From Aldehydirespirator sp965220345 (lineage in GTDB: Bacteria > Actinomycetota > Acidimicrobiia > Acidimicrobiales > Aldehydirespiratoraceae): DNA of 64,000 nucleotides. The position numbers were made by a program, and so were the translations under genes. How positions within the stretch are numbered: the stretch's first letter is position 1; the number at the start of each line of letters is the position of its first letter. Shown here one piece after another: positions 26,014 through 34,649 of this stretch. The notes under the pieces were generated by a model, which did no database searches, had not been told where the DNA came from, and saw nothing but the letters and a program-made list of their open reading frames with translations. Where the stretch lies: the NCBI GenBank assembly GCA_965220345.1, contig OZ244822.1, forward strand, positions 806,001 to 870,000, read 5' to 3'.

Positions 26014-26544
26014 ATGACTTCGGCGCGAGTGCTGGTGGTGGGGGTCGGCAACACTTTGCACGGCGACGACGGTTTCGGTGTGGAAGTAATAAAGCGCCTT
26101 GCTGAGCGACCGATCCCGGCGGGTGTGACCTTGGCCGAGACCGGCATCGGCGGGATCCATCTAGTTCATGAACTAATGGCCGGTTATGACGCTCTGGTGG
26201 TTGTTGATGCTGTTGACCGGGGCCGAGCACCAGGAACCGTGATGGTGATCAATGCCGAGGTCACCGATGTGGCTGACCTGTCTGTGGAGGAGCGCCACGA
26301 TCTGCTCGCCGACATGCATTTGGCTACTCCCGAGCGCGCCATGATGGTGGCCAAAGCTGCCGGTCTGCTGCCGGAGCGCACCGTCATCGTCGGTTGTCAA
26401 CCCGCTGAGGTTGACGTTTTGGAGATCGGCCTTAGCGATGCGGTGCAATCAGCGATCAACAACGCCGTAAAAGAGATCGAACGCTGCCTGCAAGAACTCA
26501 CCAAGACGACAACTCGCACTTCAGCTAGCGATGCTCTGACATGA
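26014..26544 (+). CDS. HycI/HoxM-type hydrogenase maturation endopeptidase
   Basis: 176 residues from ATG 26014. The catalytic metal-binding residues seem intact: Asp in GVGNTLHGDDGFGVEV, Asp in VVVDAVDRGRAPGTV, and a His in ADMHLATPE; the block IVGCQPAEVDVLEIGLS is typical. The protease checks nickel insertion and cuts the large subunit's C-terminal peptide after the DPCxxCxxH motif, here after His610 of HhyL. An alternative GTG start at 25963 lies inside the preceding gene. It overlaps the next gene by four bases. Confidence 0.88.
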   Translation: MTSARVLVVGVGNTLHGDDGFGVEVIKRLAERPIPAGVTLAETGIGGIHLVHELMAGYDALVVVDAVDRGRAPGTVMVINAEVTDVADLSVEERHDLLADMHLATPERAMMVAKAAGLLPERTVIVGCQPAEVDVLEIGLSDAVQSAINNAVKEIERCLQELTKTTTRTSASDALT

Positions 26545-27944
26545 CAGTGGCTGATCTGAAAGCAGAGTTGGCAGCTTTGAGTCTCACAAACGCTGCCGAC
26601 GAATGGGCGTTGGGCGCATACCGTCTAGCGGTAGCTCAATCAGAAAGCGCCGCGCATCTCGAAGATATAGACGAAGCGCTGGCACTGCTTGATAAGTCTG
26701 CTCGTATTCTCAGCGCGCAGCGTGCTCCGCTGGAGCATGGCCGCATTCTCACCGCAGCCGCCAATTGTCATCGAGTTCGTGGGCATCACCACAAGACACT
26801 CGAATTGTTTGAACAAGCAGCCGACTTGCTCGCCGCTCGGGCATCAATCAACGAACAGGCCAGCGCCTTGATCAACCTGGGTTTGGCGCGTTGTGAAGCC
26901 GGTCAACCCCGAGCCGGGATCGAGGACTTGGACCGCTCTGTCGATCTGCTCACCACCAAACGCGAAATAGCTCAGATCCCTGAGCGCACCAAACGCTCCC
27001 CAAGCGGCAAGAAGCCTCCAAACAGTCAGCCGCTGGCCGCCGAGCCACAGTTTGTGAACATGAGCAACGAAACCGACCCAGACGGCGAGACTCTCCGGCT
27101 GCTCGGCGCGGCTTACATAAATCGGGCCCAGGCCCGCCAGGCACTTGCAAGCCTCCAAGACCTGGAACTCGCCGCCAACGACTACCGAACCGCTCTTGAG
27201 GTTCTTTCGGCGGAGTCTCTGCAAGCGGGTATGGCCGCCCACGGCCTAGGTGCGACCTTGCTGGAACTGTGTCACAGAGACTCTGCGCGTTGGCCCGCGG
27301 CTAGCGCAGTAGAGGCCTTCGAGCGGTCGTTGAGCGTGCTCAGTCACAACAGTTTCCCGTTTCATCATGCGGTGGCGAGGCACAGCTTGGCTTTGGCTTA
27401 TGAGGCGCGCTGCGAGCCCGGCGATCCAGCTCGTGCGCTGAACAGTGCTCAAGCTGCTATCGCCGTTTTCGATCCGCGGTTGCATGACTCGCATTGGCGC
27501 ACAGCTCACGAAACACTGACACGCCTCGCCGCAACTTTGGACGCTGCTCACCCAGCTAGCGATCGCGGCGCCCACATCGCTCGGCTGCTGGCCGACGTTT
27601 CCGAAAGCGAATGCGAAAATCTGCTGCGTGATCGCCTGCTTAGGGTGGCTCCGCTACCTGCTAGCGGGCAAAACGCCGACCTGGGATCGTTGATCAGTTC
27701 GCTGGCCAGTCTTGACATTGGCGACTATCAGAGTGTGTTGCGCTCTCTGATCGGGGTGCTTATGGAGTTGCCTGACCGGTTGCTGGAAACAGCTTGTGCA
27801 ACCATTTGTGCGGTGCATGACGCTAGCGAATCGACTGAAGCGCTCAATGAGACGCTCGACTCGGTAATCACAGAGCGACTTTTTGGGCCGCAGCGGGTGA
27901 GGGTGCGCGATCTGCTGGAAGCCAACGGCTGGATACGGCCATAA
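26541..27944 (+). CDS. TPR/helical-repeat protein of the hydrogenase operon
   Basis: 467 residues. Helical repeats in the N-terminal half: DKSARILSAQRAPLEHGRIL, HKTLELFEQAADLLAARASI and INLGLARCEAGQPRAGIEDL each fit TPR spacing. A basic, Pro/Ser-rich loop (ERTKRSPSGKKPPNSQ) separates a second repeat group (INRAQARQALASLQDLELAA). The C-terminus (about residues 385-467) is a different helical domain. It probably scaffolds the hydrogenase complex. It is coupled to the protease gene by a four-base overlap. Confidence 0.7.
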   Translation: MTVADLKAELAALSLTNAADEWALGAYRLAVAQSESAAHLEDIDEALALLDKSARILSAQRAPLEHGRILTAAANCHRVRGHHHKTLELFEQAADLLAARASINEQASALINLGLARCEAGQPRAGIEDLDRSVDLLTTKREIAQIPERTKRSPSGKKPPNSQPLAAEPQFVNMSNETDPDGETLRLLGAAYINRAQARQALASLQDLELAANDYRTALEVLSAESLQAGMAAHGLGATLLELCHRDSARWPAASAVEAFERSLSVLSHNSFPFHHAVARHSLALAYEARCEPGDPARALNSAQAAIAVFDPRLHDSHWRTAHETLTRLAATLDAAHPASDRGAHIARLLADVSESECENLLRDRLLRVAPLPASGQNADLGSLISSLASLDIGDYQSVLRSLIGVLMELPDRLLETACATICAVHDASESTEALNETLDSVITERLFGPQRVRVRDLLEANGWIRP

Positions 27945-27972
27945 CGCAAGCAAGTGCAACCATGATTCAGCT

Positions 27973-28506
27973 ATGAAGCAGCCGGACTCAGCCCATGACG
28001 CAGCAGTCTTTCAAGATGCTGATGCGGTGACATGTGCCGAGCGGTTTATTCAGGCGATCGTCTGGGCCGAGCACACCACGCTGTGGGATCTGCTCAGCGT
28101 GCAAGGCCGCTCAACAGCTTTGGCGGTGGCGATGCACAACGGTCTCGACCGTGTGGTCGCTGGAAGAATTCGTGATGATCTGGCCGACCCGAAAGAGCGT
28201 GGACTGTTCCTGCAGCAGCTGGTCAACGGCCTGCGACGTGATCTGCGCAGCGTTGAACTCACAGAACTAACCGTCGGAGACTGCCGATTGTTATCTGAAG
28301 ACTCTGTCGACACTATTTCTGTCGACACTATTTCTGTCGACACTGTTGTGGTGGAGTTGCTGACCCCGTCACAGATTCCAGGCACTGAAGCATGGTCTGC
28401 TGGGCGGCTCATTCTTAGCCGCAGCAATACGATCCGCGATGAAGGCACAACCTGCACCTCAGCCTGGGCAGTTGACCGTCTTGAGCCGCGGCTTGCCGGA
28501 CCATGA
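27973..28506 (+). CDS. Hydrogenase-operon protein of unknown function (177 aa)
   Basis: AERFIQAIVWAEHTTLWDLL, then STALAVAMHNGLDRVVAGRI and LFLQQLVNGLRRDLRSVELT form a helical N-terminal domain resembling small hypothetical proteins in group 1h loci, and a beta-rich C-terminus follows. In the middle is a three-fold 15-bp tandem repeat giving DTISVDTISVDTVV. This seems a recent local expansion in a loop. It overlaps the biotin-ligase-like gene by four bases. Confidence 0.6.
   Translation: MKQPDSAHDAAVFQDADAVTCAERFIQAIVWAEHTTLWDLLSVQGRSTALAVAMHNGLDRVVAGRIRDDLADPKERGLFLQQLVNGLRRDLRSVELTELTVGDCRLLSEDSVDTISVDTISVDTVVVELLTPSQIPGTEAWSAGRLILSRSNTIRDEGTTCTSAWAVDRLEPRLAGP
28303..28347 (+). repeat. 15-bp tandem repeat, three copies, inside the 177-aa gene
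   Basis: Units start at 28303, 28318 and 28333 (tctgtcgacactatt, the third ending gtt). The length is a multiple of three, so the frame is kept and five residues are added per copy. Confidence 0.9.
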
Positions 28507-29195
28507 CAGCATCCACACGAAGAGTGCCGGTGGCGCTTTCGGCGGAGGCACTGCTGCATCAATGGGCACGCCAGTCGGCGGCACCGGCCGGATCGGCGGT
28601 GGTGGCAGCCAGCGAAATATCAGCCCGCAAACGCGGCGGCGTGGAATGGCGCACAGCGGACGCGGTGGCGGTGAGCGTGCTGGCTCGACCCGAGTCGTTG
28701 GATCCTGAAGCGGTAGATGTGGGTTGGGCTGCTGTCAGCCTGGCCGCTGTCGAAGCTCTTGAAGCTTGTGAGGAGTCTGCGGCCTGGATGTGTCTGTGGC
28801 CAGACCAGATGGTGCGTCAGCCCCCAGATGCTCGCCAGACAGCGCTCGGTTTCGCTTGCACTTTGGGGCCGGGCCGTGTGGAATTGGCAGCTCTAACTGT
28901 TCGGGTCGGGCCGCTGGCATCAGCCGACGAGCGCGAGGCTGTCACCTCGGTGCTGTTGCATCATCTGCGGCAACGTGCTCTCGAACTCGACGATCCTGCG
29001 CCTCTGGTTGACGCATACCGCAAGCGCTGCACCACGCTAGGGCAGCCTGTCGAGTTGCGGATGCTGCCGCACGGCACGATGCGAGGTTTAGCCAAAGATT
29101 TTGACGATAGGGGGCGACTGGTTCTGACATCGCCAACCGGATTGACAGAGCGGATCTCAGTCGCTTCGCTCAACGAAGCGCGCCTGCTGACTTGA
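28503..29195 (+). CDS. Degenerate biotin-protein-ligase (BirA/LPLAT-fold) homologue in the hydrogenase operon
   Basis: 230 residues. The order of blocks follows BirA: SAVVAASEISARKRGGVEWR where BirA has the T-AGRGR-RGR-W loop, VSVLARPESLDPEAV for the next strand, ESAAWMCLWPDQMVR for KWPNDV, and a C-terminal SH3-like domain with YRKRCTTLGQPVELRM and GLAKDFDDRGRLVLTSPTGL. The biotinyl-AMP loop GRGRRG is missing and the Lys of KWPND is lost, so ligase activity is unlikely. Its position implies a role with hydrogenase. A 7-bp hairpin (29162-29180) lies near its 3' end. Confidence 0.6.
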   Translation: MTASTRRVPVALSAEALLHQWARQSAAPAGSAVVAASEISARKRGGVEWRTADAVAVSVLARPESLDPEAVDVGWAAVSLAAVEALEACEESAAWMCLWPDQMVRQPPDARQTALGFACTLGPGRVELAALTVRVGPLASADEREAVTSVLLHHLRQRALELDDPAPLVDAYRKRCTTLGQPVELRMLPHGTMRGLAKDFDDRGRLVLTSPTGLTERISVASLNEARLLT

Positions 29196-29216
29196 AGGCA
29201 TTCGCTAGAACTAAGG

Positions 29217-29272
29217 GGCTATGTGACTGGAGTTATGTAGCTGGGGCTATGTGACTGGGGCTATGTGGCCAG
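29217..29272. repeat. 14-bp tandem repeat, four copies, at convergent gene ends
   Basis: Copies at 29217, 29231, 29245 and 29259 (ggctatgtgactgg and variants; the first and third are identical). The array lies between the hydrogenase operon's last gene and the convergent transporter, overlapping the transporter's last codons. Confidence 0.85.
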
Positions 29273-30115
29273 ACCGAACAGGACTATCGCTACTGCTCCT
29301 AGCCCTACTCCTACCCATTGCCAACGTCGCACGGCTTCCTTATAGATCCGCCAAGCCAAAACTATGGTCGTGGCTGGCGCGAAACCAAGCAGCGCAGCGA
29401 TCACTGCCACATTGCCACGCTGAAAGGCGATAACTGAGGCTATGACAGCACCAATGTCGATCAGGCCGACCAGCAGACCGAAGCGGCGGGCATCGCTTGA
29501 CAACGGTGCCATCAGCTTCACCGGCTTGGTAAGCAGCGGTATCAAAGCCACCGCACCCAACTGAGTCAAAAAGGCGGGCATGGCACCAGCATCAGAACTG
29601 ATCTGCGCGAAGGTGAGGCTCAAACAGCCCAGCAGCACCCCCACTAGGCAGCCAAGCGCAAGGCTCGAGCCTTGCAGCATCTCAACGGTGGGCAGCCTGC
29701 CGTCGCTGGCTATCAGCATCACAGCTGGAAAGGCCAGCACGAGGCCAATGATCTCAACGCCACCGAGTTCGTGTCCGGTGAATGGCCCCACAACAGCAGG
29801 CACCACTAGCGACACCAGGCTGAAGGTGGGTGCCACCACTGCCATGGGACCTCGCTCCATCGACAGGTAGAGCAGCGGCCTGACCATGGCTGTGAGCGCT
29901 ATCGCCAGCAGCGTCCAATAGAAGTCGACACGTCCGTAATCAAGCGGCGGGAAAGTCACCACATAGAGCCCCGCCACGACTGAACCCACACAAGATGCCA
30001 CCCAGGCGATCGTCACAACCGCGCCGGGGTGATGTATCCGGCGACCGCCTACCCCTCCGAAGAAGTCTCCGATCCCCAGCAGGACCGCTCCGAATACACC
30101 TAGTAGCAGTGGCAA
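29261..30115 (-). CDS. EamA/DMT-superfamily transporter
   Basis: 284 residues, about ten hydrophobic segments in two EamA halves: LLGVFGAVLLGIGDFFGGVG, LLYLSMERGPMAVVAPTFSL at the first signature and FQRGNVAVIAALLGFAPATT at the second, both with the typical helix-4 and helix-9 pattern. It probably exports an amino acid or nucleotide-like metabolite; substrate unknown. It converges on the hydrogenase operon. Confidence 0.85.
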   Translation of the reverse strand: MPLLLGVFGAVLLGIGDFFGGVGGRRIHHPGAVVTIAWVASCVGSVVAGLYVVTFPPLDYGRVDFYWTLLAIALTAMVRPLLYLSMERGPMAVVAPTFSLVSLVVPAVVGPFTGHELGGVEIIGLVLAFPAVMLIASDGRLPTVEMLQGSSLALGCLVGVLLGCLSLTFAQISSDAGAMPAFLTQLGAVALIPLLTKPVKLMAPLSSDARRFGLLVGLIDIGAVIASVIAFQRGNVAVIAALLGFAPATTIVLAWRIYKEAVRRWQWVGVGLGAVAIVLFGLAT

Positions 30116-30186
30116 GAACTCAGGCTAACTCTGTATACCGTCCTCAGATATGCCCCGACGCGCAGAGACGCAACAAAGGCTGCAAG

Positions 30187-31125
30187 TCATTCACCGAGCA
30201 CTAAGCGGGCGGCTGCTAGGTCAGCCGCCGCGAAACCCGCCGATTTAAACAAGGTGATCTCGCTTGCTGAGCGGCGGCCGGGGTGAGCACCGCTAGAGAG
30301 TGCTTGCAGATCAGCGCTTAGCGAATCGGCGGTAATAATGCCGTCAGCTAATGGCTGAGCAAGATCACCTGAAAGCGACGCTCCCGGCCAGGTGTCCACA
30401 AATATTGAGGCTCGTATCACGGCTGCATCGTTGCTTTCGCGCATGTCGGCGCTGAAGCTTCCGACCAAGTCAAGATGCGCGCCTGCGGCCAGCAGCTCTC
30501 CGCGCACAAGCGGGCTAGTAGCACCAGTGACACACGAGACGATGTCAGCACTTGCGACACCAGCATCAAGGTCATTGATCATCTCAGCAGGCAGATCCTC
30601 TGAGCGGAGCTGCTCTGCGACAGCTTGCGCTGCTTCTGGTCTGCGTCCCCAGATCTCGATGCGCTTGAGTGGGCGAACCGAGGCGTGGGCTCGGGCCATG
30701 TTAGGGGCCAGCCTGCCGGTGCCTATTACAAGCAGCCGTTCTGCGTCAGGCCGCGCTAGGTAGCTAGCTGCTAGTGCTGAGATAGCTGCCGTGCGACGGT
30801 CGGTGAGTTCATCGCCGTCAAGCAACGCTCGCATTCTGCCGGTCTTGCCTTCGATAATCAGATATGCGGCGTTGATGCTGGAAACTGCTGTTCCAGCGTT
30901 AGAGGGAAAGTAGCTGACGGTCTTGACACCGATGAGCCCACCTTCTATCCAGGCGGGCATCAACAGCAGCGCCCCTGAGGAGCCGTCGGTCATGTTCAAG
31001 GGATGCACATGACGCTCGGGGGCGTTCAAGTTCGGCTCGGCCAACGTCACAGCGATGGCATCTATCAACGCTGCCCAAGGAGTAGCAGCACGAACCTCAG
31101 CCGCATCAACAATCCTCATGTTCAC
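30187..31125 (-). CDS. Ornithine cyclodeaminase/mu-crystallin family protein
   Basis: 312 residues. MRIVDAAEVRAATPWAALID starts the family's N-terminal substrate domain. Then VKTVSYFPSNAGTAVSSINA, RMRALLDGDELTDRRTAAIS (substrate-binding Arg and acidic residues), and the NAD Rossmann motif LLVIGTGRLAPNMARAHASV. Enzymes of this family turn ornithine into proline or reduce related imino acids; distant relatives include alanine dehydrogenases. Its closeness to potABCD suggests linked ornithine/polyamine metabolism, but only weakly. Confidence 0.85.
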   Translation of the reverse strand: MNMRIVDAAEVRAATPWAALIDAIAVTLAEPNLNAPERHVHPLNMTDGSSGALLLMPAWIEGGLIGVKTVSYFPSNAGTAVSSINAAYLIIEGKTGRMRALLDGDELTDRRTAAISALAASYLARPDAERLLVIGTGRLAPNMARAHASVRPLKRIEIWGRRPEAAQAVAEQLRSEDLPAEMINDLDAGVASADIVSCVTGATSPLVRGELLAAGAHLDLVGSFSADMRESNDAAVIRASIFVDTWPGASLSGDLAQPLADGIITADSLSADLQALSSGAHPGRRSASEITLFKSAGFAAADLAAARLVLGE

Positions 31126-31180
31126 AGATTAGGGAGAATTTCTGCCGTCAAATGCCACGCTCATGAAGTTGCTGAGCCGC

Positions 31181-32344
31181 TTACGGCGATGTGGCATCAG
31201 TGGCTAGTGCTTCTTCTGTGAGCACGTCTAGGAACGGTGTATATCTGTAGACACGATTGCGCTGCTGACCGGTCACCTCTTCGACTATCCCCACCGCTGT
31301 CATCTGTTCAAGTAGACGTCCGACGGTGGCGGGAGTCGAGCCCAGCCGCTTGCACGCATGCTTAACCGTGACGATCGGCTGCTCGGCTAGCACAGCCAAC
31401 AGCGGCCATCCATACCTGCCAAAACTCTGCTCAACTACAACACGTTGATGCTCCTCAGTTAGAGCGATCAGCTGGCCAGCAACCCGCACAGCGTCGTTGG
31501 CCGTAACAGTGACACCGGTGAGGAAAAACTTGAGCCAGCCCTCCCAGTCGCCATGCATACGAACGGCATCAAGACGATCGTAGTAGTCGGAGCGGTTCTG
31601 CTTCAAGAAGAGGCTCAGATAGAGCAACGGTCGGACCAGCAATTCGCGCTGCACCAGCACAAGGGTGATCAGGAGACGCCCTACACGGCCATTTCCATCA
31701 AGGAACGGATGGATTGTCTCGAATTGAGCGTGGGCTAGGCCAGCCAGCACAAGCGGAGGATCGCCGCTTGTATTCAAGTAAGCCTCAAAGTCGCGCACAG
31801 CTGCAGCCAGATCATCGGGGGCCGGGGGAACGAACGCTGCGGTTTTCAGCGTGCAGCCCGCAACACCGATCCAGTTCTGGCTAGTGCGGAACTCCCCAGG
31901 ACTGCGCTCTTGCCCCCTAACTCCTGTCATCAACTCTTCGTGAACCCTGCGAATGAGCCTGCCAGACAATGGCAGCCGATCAAGCAGACTCAAACCGAGA
32001 CGCATGGCCCGCACATAGTTGACCGTCTCAGCGAGGTCGGCGGGCGGTTCGCTCGTCTTGGCTTCAACCTCGTGGGCAAGAACATCGTCAAGGCTTGACT
32101 GAGTGCCCTCAATCTGGGAACTGAGCACGGCCTCACGCCGGACGTAGGAAGCGACAAACCAGTCGGGATTCGGCAGGGTGCTCGCCAAGCCGTCCAGCCG
32201 AGCCACAGCCGTAGCGGCCTCCGAAAGGGAGTTGACCAGACTGTCATCCCATTTCAGTGGCGGGTCGGGGGGCAACGGCTTCGGCACAAACGACTCGTAG
32301 CCGGTAGGCTGCCGACGAAAGCTTCCAGAACGCTCGCTGCTCAT
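31181..32344 (-). CDS. Fic-domain AMPylator with winged helix (class II, N-terminal inhibitory helix)
   Basis: 387 residues from ATG 32344. GGGGG nine bases upstream favours it over ATG 32377. N-terminal Fic_N part (YESFVPKPLPPDPPLKWDDS), then SSQIEGTQSSLDDVL, in which the Glu of the (S/T)xxxE(G/N) motif is the built-in inhibitory residue. The catalytic loop is HPFLDGNGRVGR with a complete set of His, Asp and Arg. The C-terminal winged helix (VKHACKRLGSTPATVGRLLE) probably binds its own promoter. Fic proteins AMPylate proteins such as gyrase. An inverted repeat upstream (32398-32423) is the likely operator. Confidence 0.92.
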   Translation of the reverse strand: MSSERSGSFRRQPTGYESFVPKPLPPDPPLKWDDSLVNSLSEAATAVARLDGLASTLPNPDWFVASYVRREAVLSSQIEGTQSSLDDVLAHEVEAKTSEPPADLAETVNYVRAMRLGLSLLDRLPLSGRLIRRVHEELMTGVRGQERSPGEFRTSQNWIGVAGCTLKTAAFVPPAPDDLAAAVRDFEAYLNTSGDPPLVLAGLAHAQFETIHPFLDGNGRVGRLLITLVLVQRELLVRPLLYLSLFLKQNRSDYYDRLDAVRMHGDWEGWLKFFLTGVTVTANDAVRVAGQLIALTEEHQRVVVEQSFGRYGWPLLAVLAEQPIVTVKHACKRLGSTPATVGRLLEQMTAVGIVEEVTGQQRNRVYRYTPFLDVLTEEALATDATSP

Positions 32345-32397
32345 CAAGCTCTGCCCCCTTATGTCCTGGCTCTGCATAACTCCATTAGCGATTCTTA

Positions 32398-32423
32398 TTT
32401 TAGTATAGAGCCAATTACTAGAA
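32398..32423 (-). promoter_or_regulatory. Inverted repeat and -10 box upstream of the Fic gene
   Basis: TTTTAGTA (32398-32405) and TACTAGAA (32416-32423) match at 7 of 8 paired positions, 10 bases apart. On the minus strand TATACT (32407-32402), a good -10 box, lies within it. A repressor at this site would block the Fic promoter, and the Fic protein has a winged helix of its own. The region 32378-32530 is AT-rich and contains no gene. Confidence 0.4.
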
Positions 32424-32658
32424 TAAATCGGTTGGCAGAGCCTTCATAGTTCAGTTGCTGAAATAAGAAGGGGAAGTTTTCTCTTTTATTTTACTATTTT
32501 GCTGATTTCTAAAATTATGAAGCCGTTGAAGCTTTGGCGTAGAACTGCATGAGGCGAACGATTGCGCCCACACAATCCGATGCCGACGGGCCGGGCTGGG
32601 TCCGCGAAGATGCACAAGTTGGCTGCGGGTAATAATGTCCACAGTGCAGGAGGAGCAG

Positions 32659-33738
32659 ATGGCCGAACCGAACCCAGCTGTCGAGATTGACGGTGTCACC
32701 AAACGCTTCGGTGATGTGGTCGCCGTGGATGACATCAACCTCACCATCAATGACGGCGAGTTCTTTGCTCTGCTGGGGCCTTCGGGATGCGGCAAGACCA
32801 CTACCTTGAGAATGATCGCAGGCTTAGACCTGCCGAGTGCAGGCAGTCTGCGCATCTTCGGCGAAGAGGTTGGCATGGCACCCCCAGACCGCCGTCCGGT
32901 CAACACCGTGTTTCAGGCGTATGCGTTGTTCCCGCACATGAGCGTGCGCCAAAACATTGAGTTCGGGCTGCGTATGCGGCGCGTCAACAAAACCGAAAGA
33001 TCTGAGCGTGTCAAGCAAGCCATAGCCATGGTGCGTCTCGCGGGAATGGAAGAACGCAGTCCGTCGCAGCTTTCAGGCGGCCAGCAGCAGCGAGTGGCCC
33101 TAGCACGAGCGCTGGTGAACCAGCCCAAAGTGTTGCTGCTTGACGAACCGCTTGGAGCACTTGACTTGAAGCTGCGCCAAGAAATGCAACAAGAACTAAA
33201 AGCTCTGCAACAAGAAGTCGGTATCACTTTCATCTTCGTCACGCATGACCAAGAAGAAGCTCTAGCTATGAGTGAACGCATCGGGGTGATGTCGCAAGGC
33301 CATCTTCTGCAGGTCGGCAACCCTCGCGAAATCTACGAGCGCCCCACCAGCCGGTTCGTGGCGGATTTCATTGGCCGCACCAACCTCATCGAAGCCGAAG
33401 TCGAATCCGCTGGCGTTCTGCGACTGCAAAACGGTCAGCTCATCCCAGCCGAGATCACGGCACCCGTTGGCACAACAGTCGCAGTGAGCTTGCGGCCCGA
33501 ACGCATCCGTTTGCGTCCACGAGATCCAGCCAACAGTCACCTCAGTCCAAGCGAGGGAAGTTTGGATGGCACCGTTGCCGATGTCACTTATCTCGGTCAT
33601 GCAGTGGTGTATCTGGTGGCGATCGGCCCCGCCAGTATCGAAGTGCGCTGCGAAGGCGAGCAAAGCGATCCGCTGCCAGCAGGCACTGAGGTCACCATCA
33701 GCTGGGATCACGGCGCAGTCGCGGTGGTCAAGGACTAG
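32659..33738 (+). CDS. potA: Spermidine/putrescine ABC transporter ATP-binding protein
   Basis: 359 residues from ATG 32659. AGGAGG six bases before decides against ATG 32635. Walker A GPSGCGKTT, Q-loop VFQAYALFPHM, signature LSGGQQQRVALARAL, Walker B VLLLDEPLGALD, H-loop FIFVTHDQEEALAMSERI. A C-terminal TOBE/OB domain follows (VSLRPERIRLRP). It energises import through PotB and PotC of substrate delivered by PotD. First gene of the potABCD operon. Confidence 0.92.
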   Translation: MAEPNPAVEIDGVTKRFGDVVAVDDINLTINDGEFFALLGPSGCGKTTTLRMIAGLDLPSAGSLRIFGEEVGMAPPDRRPVNTVFQAYALFPHMSVRQNIEFGLRMRRVNKTERSERVKQAIAMVRLAGMEERSPSQLSGGQQQRVALARALVNQPKVLLLDEPLGALDLKLRQEMQQELKALQQEVGITFIFVTHDQEEALAMSERIGVMSQGHLLQVGNPREIYERPTSRFVADFIGRTNLIEAEVESAGVLRLQNGQLIPAEITAPVGTTVAVSLRPERIRLRPRDPANSHLSPSEGSLDGTVADVTYLGHAVVYLVAIGPASIEVRCEGEQSDPLPAGTEVTISWDHGAVAVVKD

Positions 33739-33749
33739 AGGACTAGCAG

Positions 33750-34649
33750 ATGACGCGCAGCTCTGCCCCCGTAGGCAGCGAAGCGGCAGCCGCACGGGCA
33801 CGACGACGCCAGGGGATGCTGCTGTCTTCGCCTGCGGCGATTTATCTGCTGATCTTTTTTGTTGTTCCGCTGGGACTAATCACGGCGTATTCCTTCGCTA
33901 CCCGCACAGCCACGGGACGCACATCATTAAGCGACTGGAACCTTGATGCCTATCGCACTGTCGGCGATGAGATCGTGTTAGGGATCATCGGGCGATCGGC
34001 CTGGCTCGCCACGCTGACCACCGTGATATGTCTGCTGGTCGGCTATCCCTTCGCTTATTTCATTGCTACTAGGCCACGCAATCTGCGGGCTGTGCTGTTG
34101 GTGTTGATAATGATCCCGTTTTGGACGAATGGCCTGGTGCGAGTTTTTGCTATTCGCTTTTTGTTGAGTTCAAACGGCCCTGTCTCAACGCTCAGCGAAA
34201 ATCTGGGGTTCGGGGCATTCCGAATCTTGTTCACCCCCACCGCAGTGACAATCGGGATGGTTTACACCTTCTTGACTTTCATGGTGTTGCCGTTGTATGT
34301 GGCATTGGAGCGAATGAACTGGAGCCTCACCGAAGCCGCCCGCGATCTATACGCCAGCGGTGCCGAAGCCTTTTGGAGAGTCACGCTGCCGCTCACCAAA
34401 TCGGGGATTGTGGCAGGCTGCGTGCTGGTGTTCGTGCCGAGCTTCGGCTCATATGTAGTGCCCGACATTCTGGGCGGTGCCAAAACATTGCTCGTCGGGT
34501 CATATATTGCGCAGCAGTTCACAGATGCTCGAAATCGGCCGCTCGGCGCAGCTCTTAGCGTGATGTTGATCGTGGCGATGCTGATAGCAGTGACTCTTAA
34601 TCAGCGTTCGGGTAGCGGCACCGAAAGCACCGAAAATTCAACATCATGA
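33750..34649 (+). CDS. potB: Spermidine/putrescine ABC transporter permease PotB
   Basis: 299 residues, six membrane helices, beginning with LLSSPAAIYLLIFFVVPLGL. The EAA loop (TEAARDLYASGAEAFWRVTL PLTKSG) is the site that contacts PotA. The conserved permease text includes MIPFWTNGLVRVFAIRFLLS. It overlaps potC by four bases. Confidence 0.9.
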   Translation: MTRSSAPVGSEAAAARARRRQGMLLSSPAAIYLLIFFVVPLGLITAYSFATRTATGRTSLSDWNLDAYRTVGDEIVLGIIGRSAWLATLTTVICLLVGYPFAYFIATRPRNLRAVLLVLIMIPFWTNGLVRVFAIRFLLSSNGPVSTLSENLGFGAFRILFTPTAVTIGMVYTFLTFMVLPLYVALERMNWSLTEAARDLYASGAEAFWRVTLPLTKSGIVAGCVLVFVPSFGSYVVPDILGGAKTLLVGSYIAQQFTDARNRPLGAALSVMLIVAMLIAVTLNQRSGSGTESTENSTS

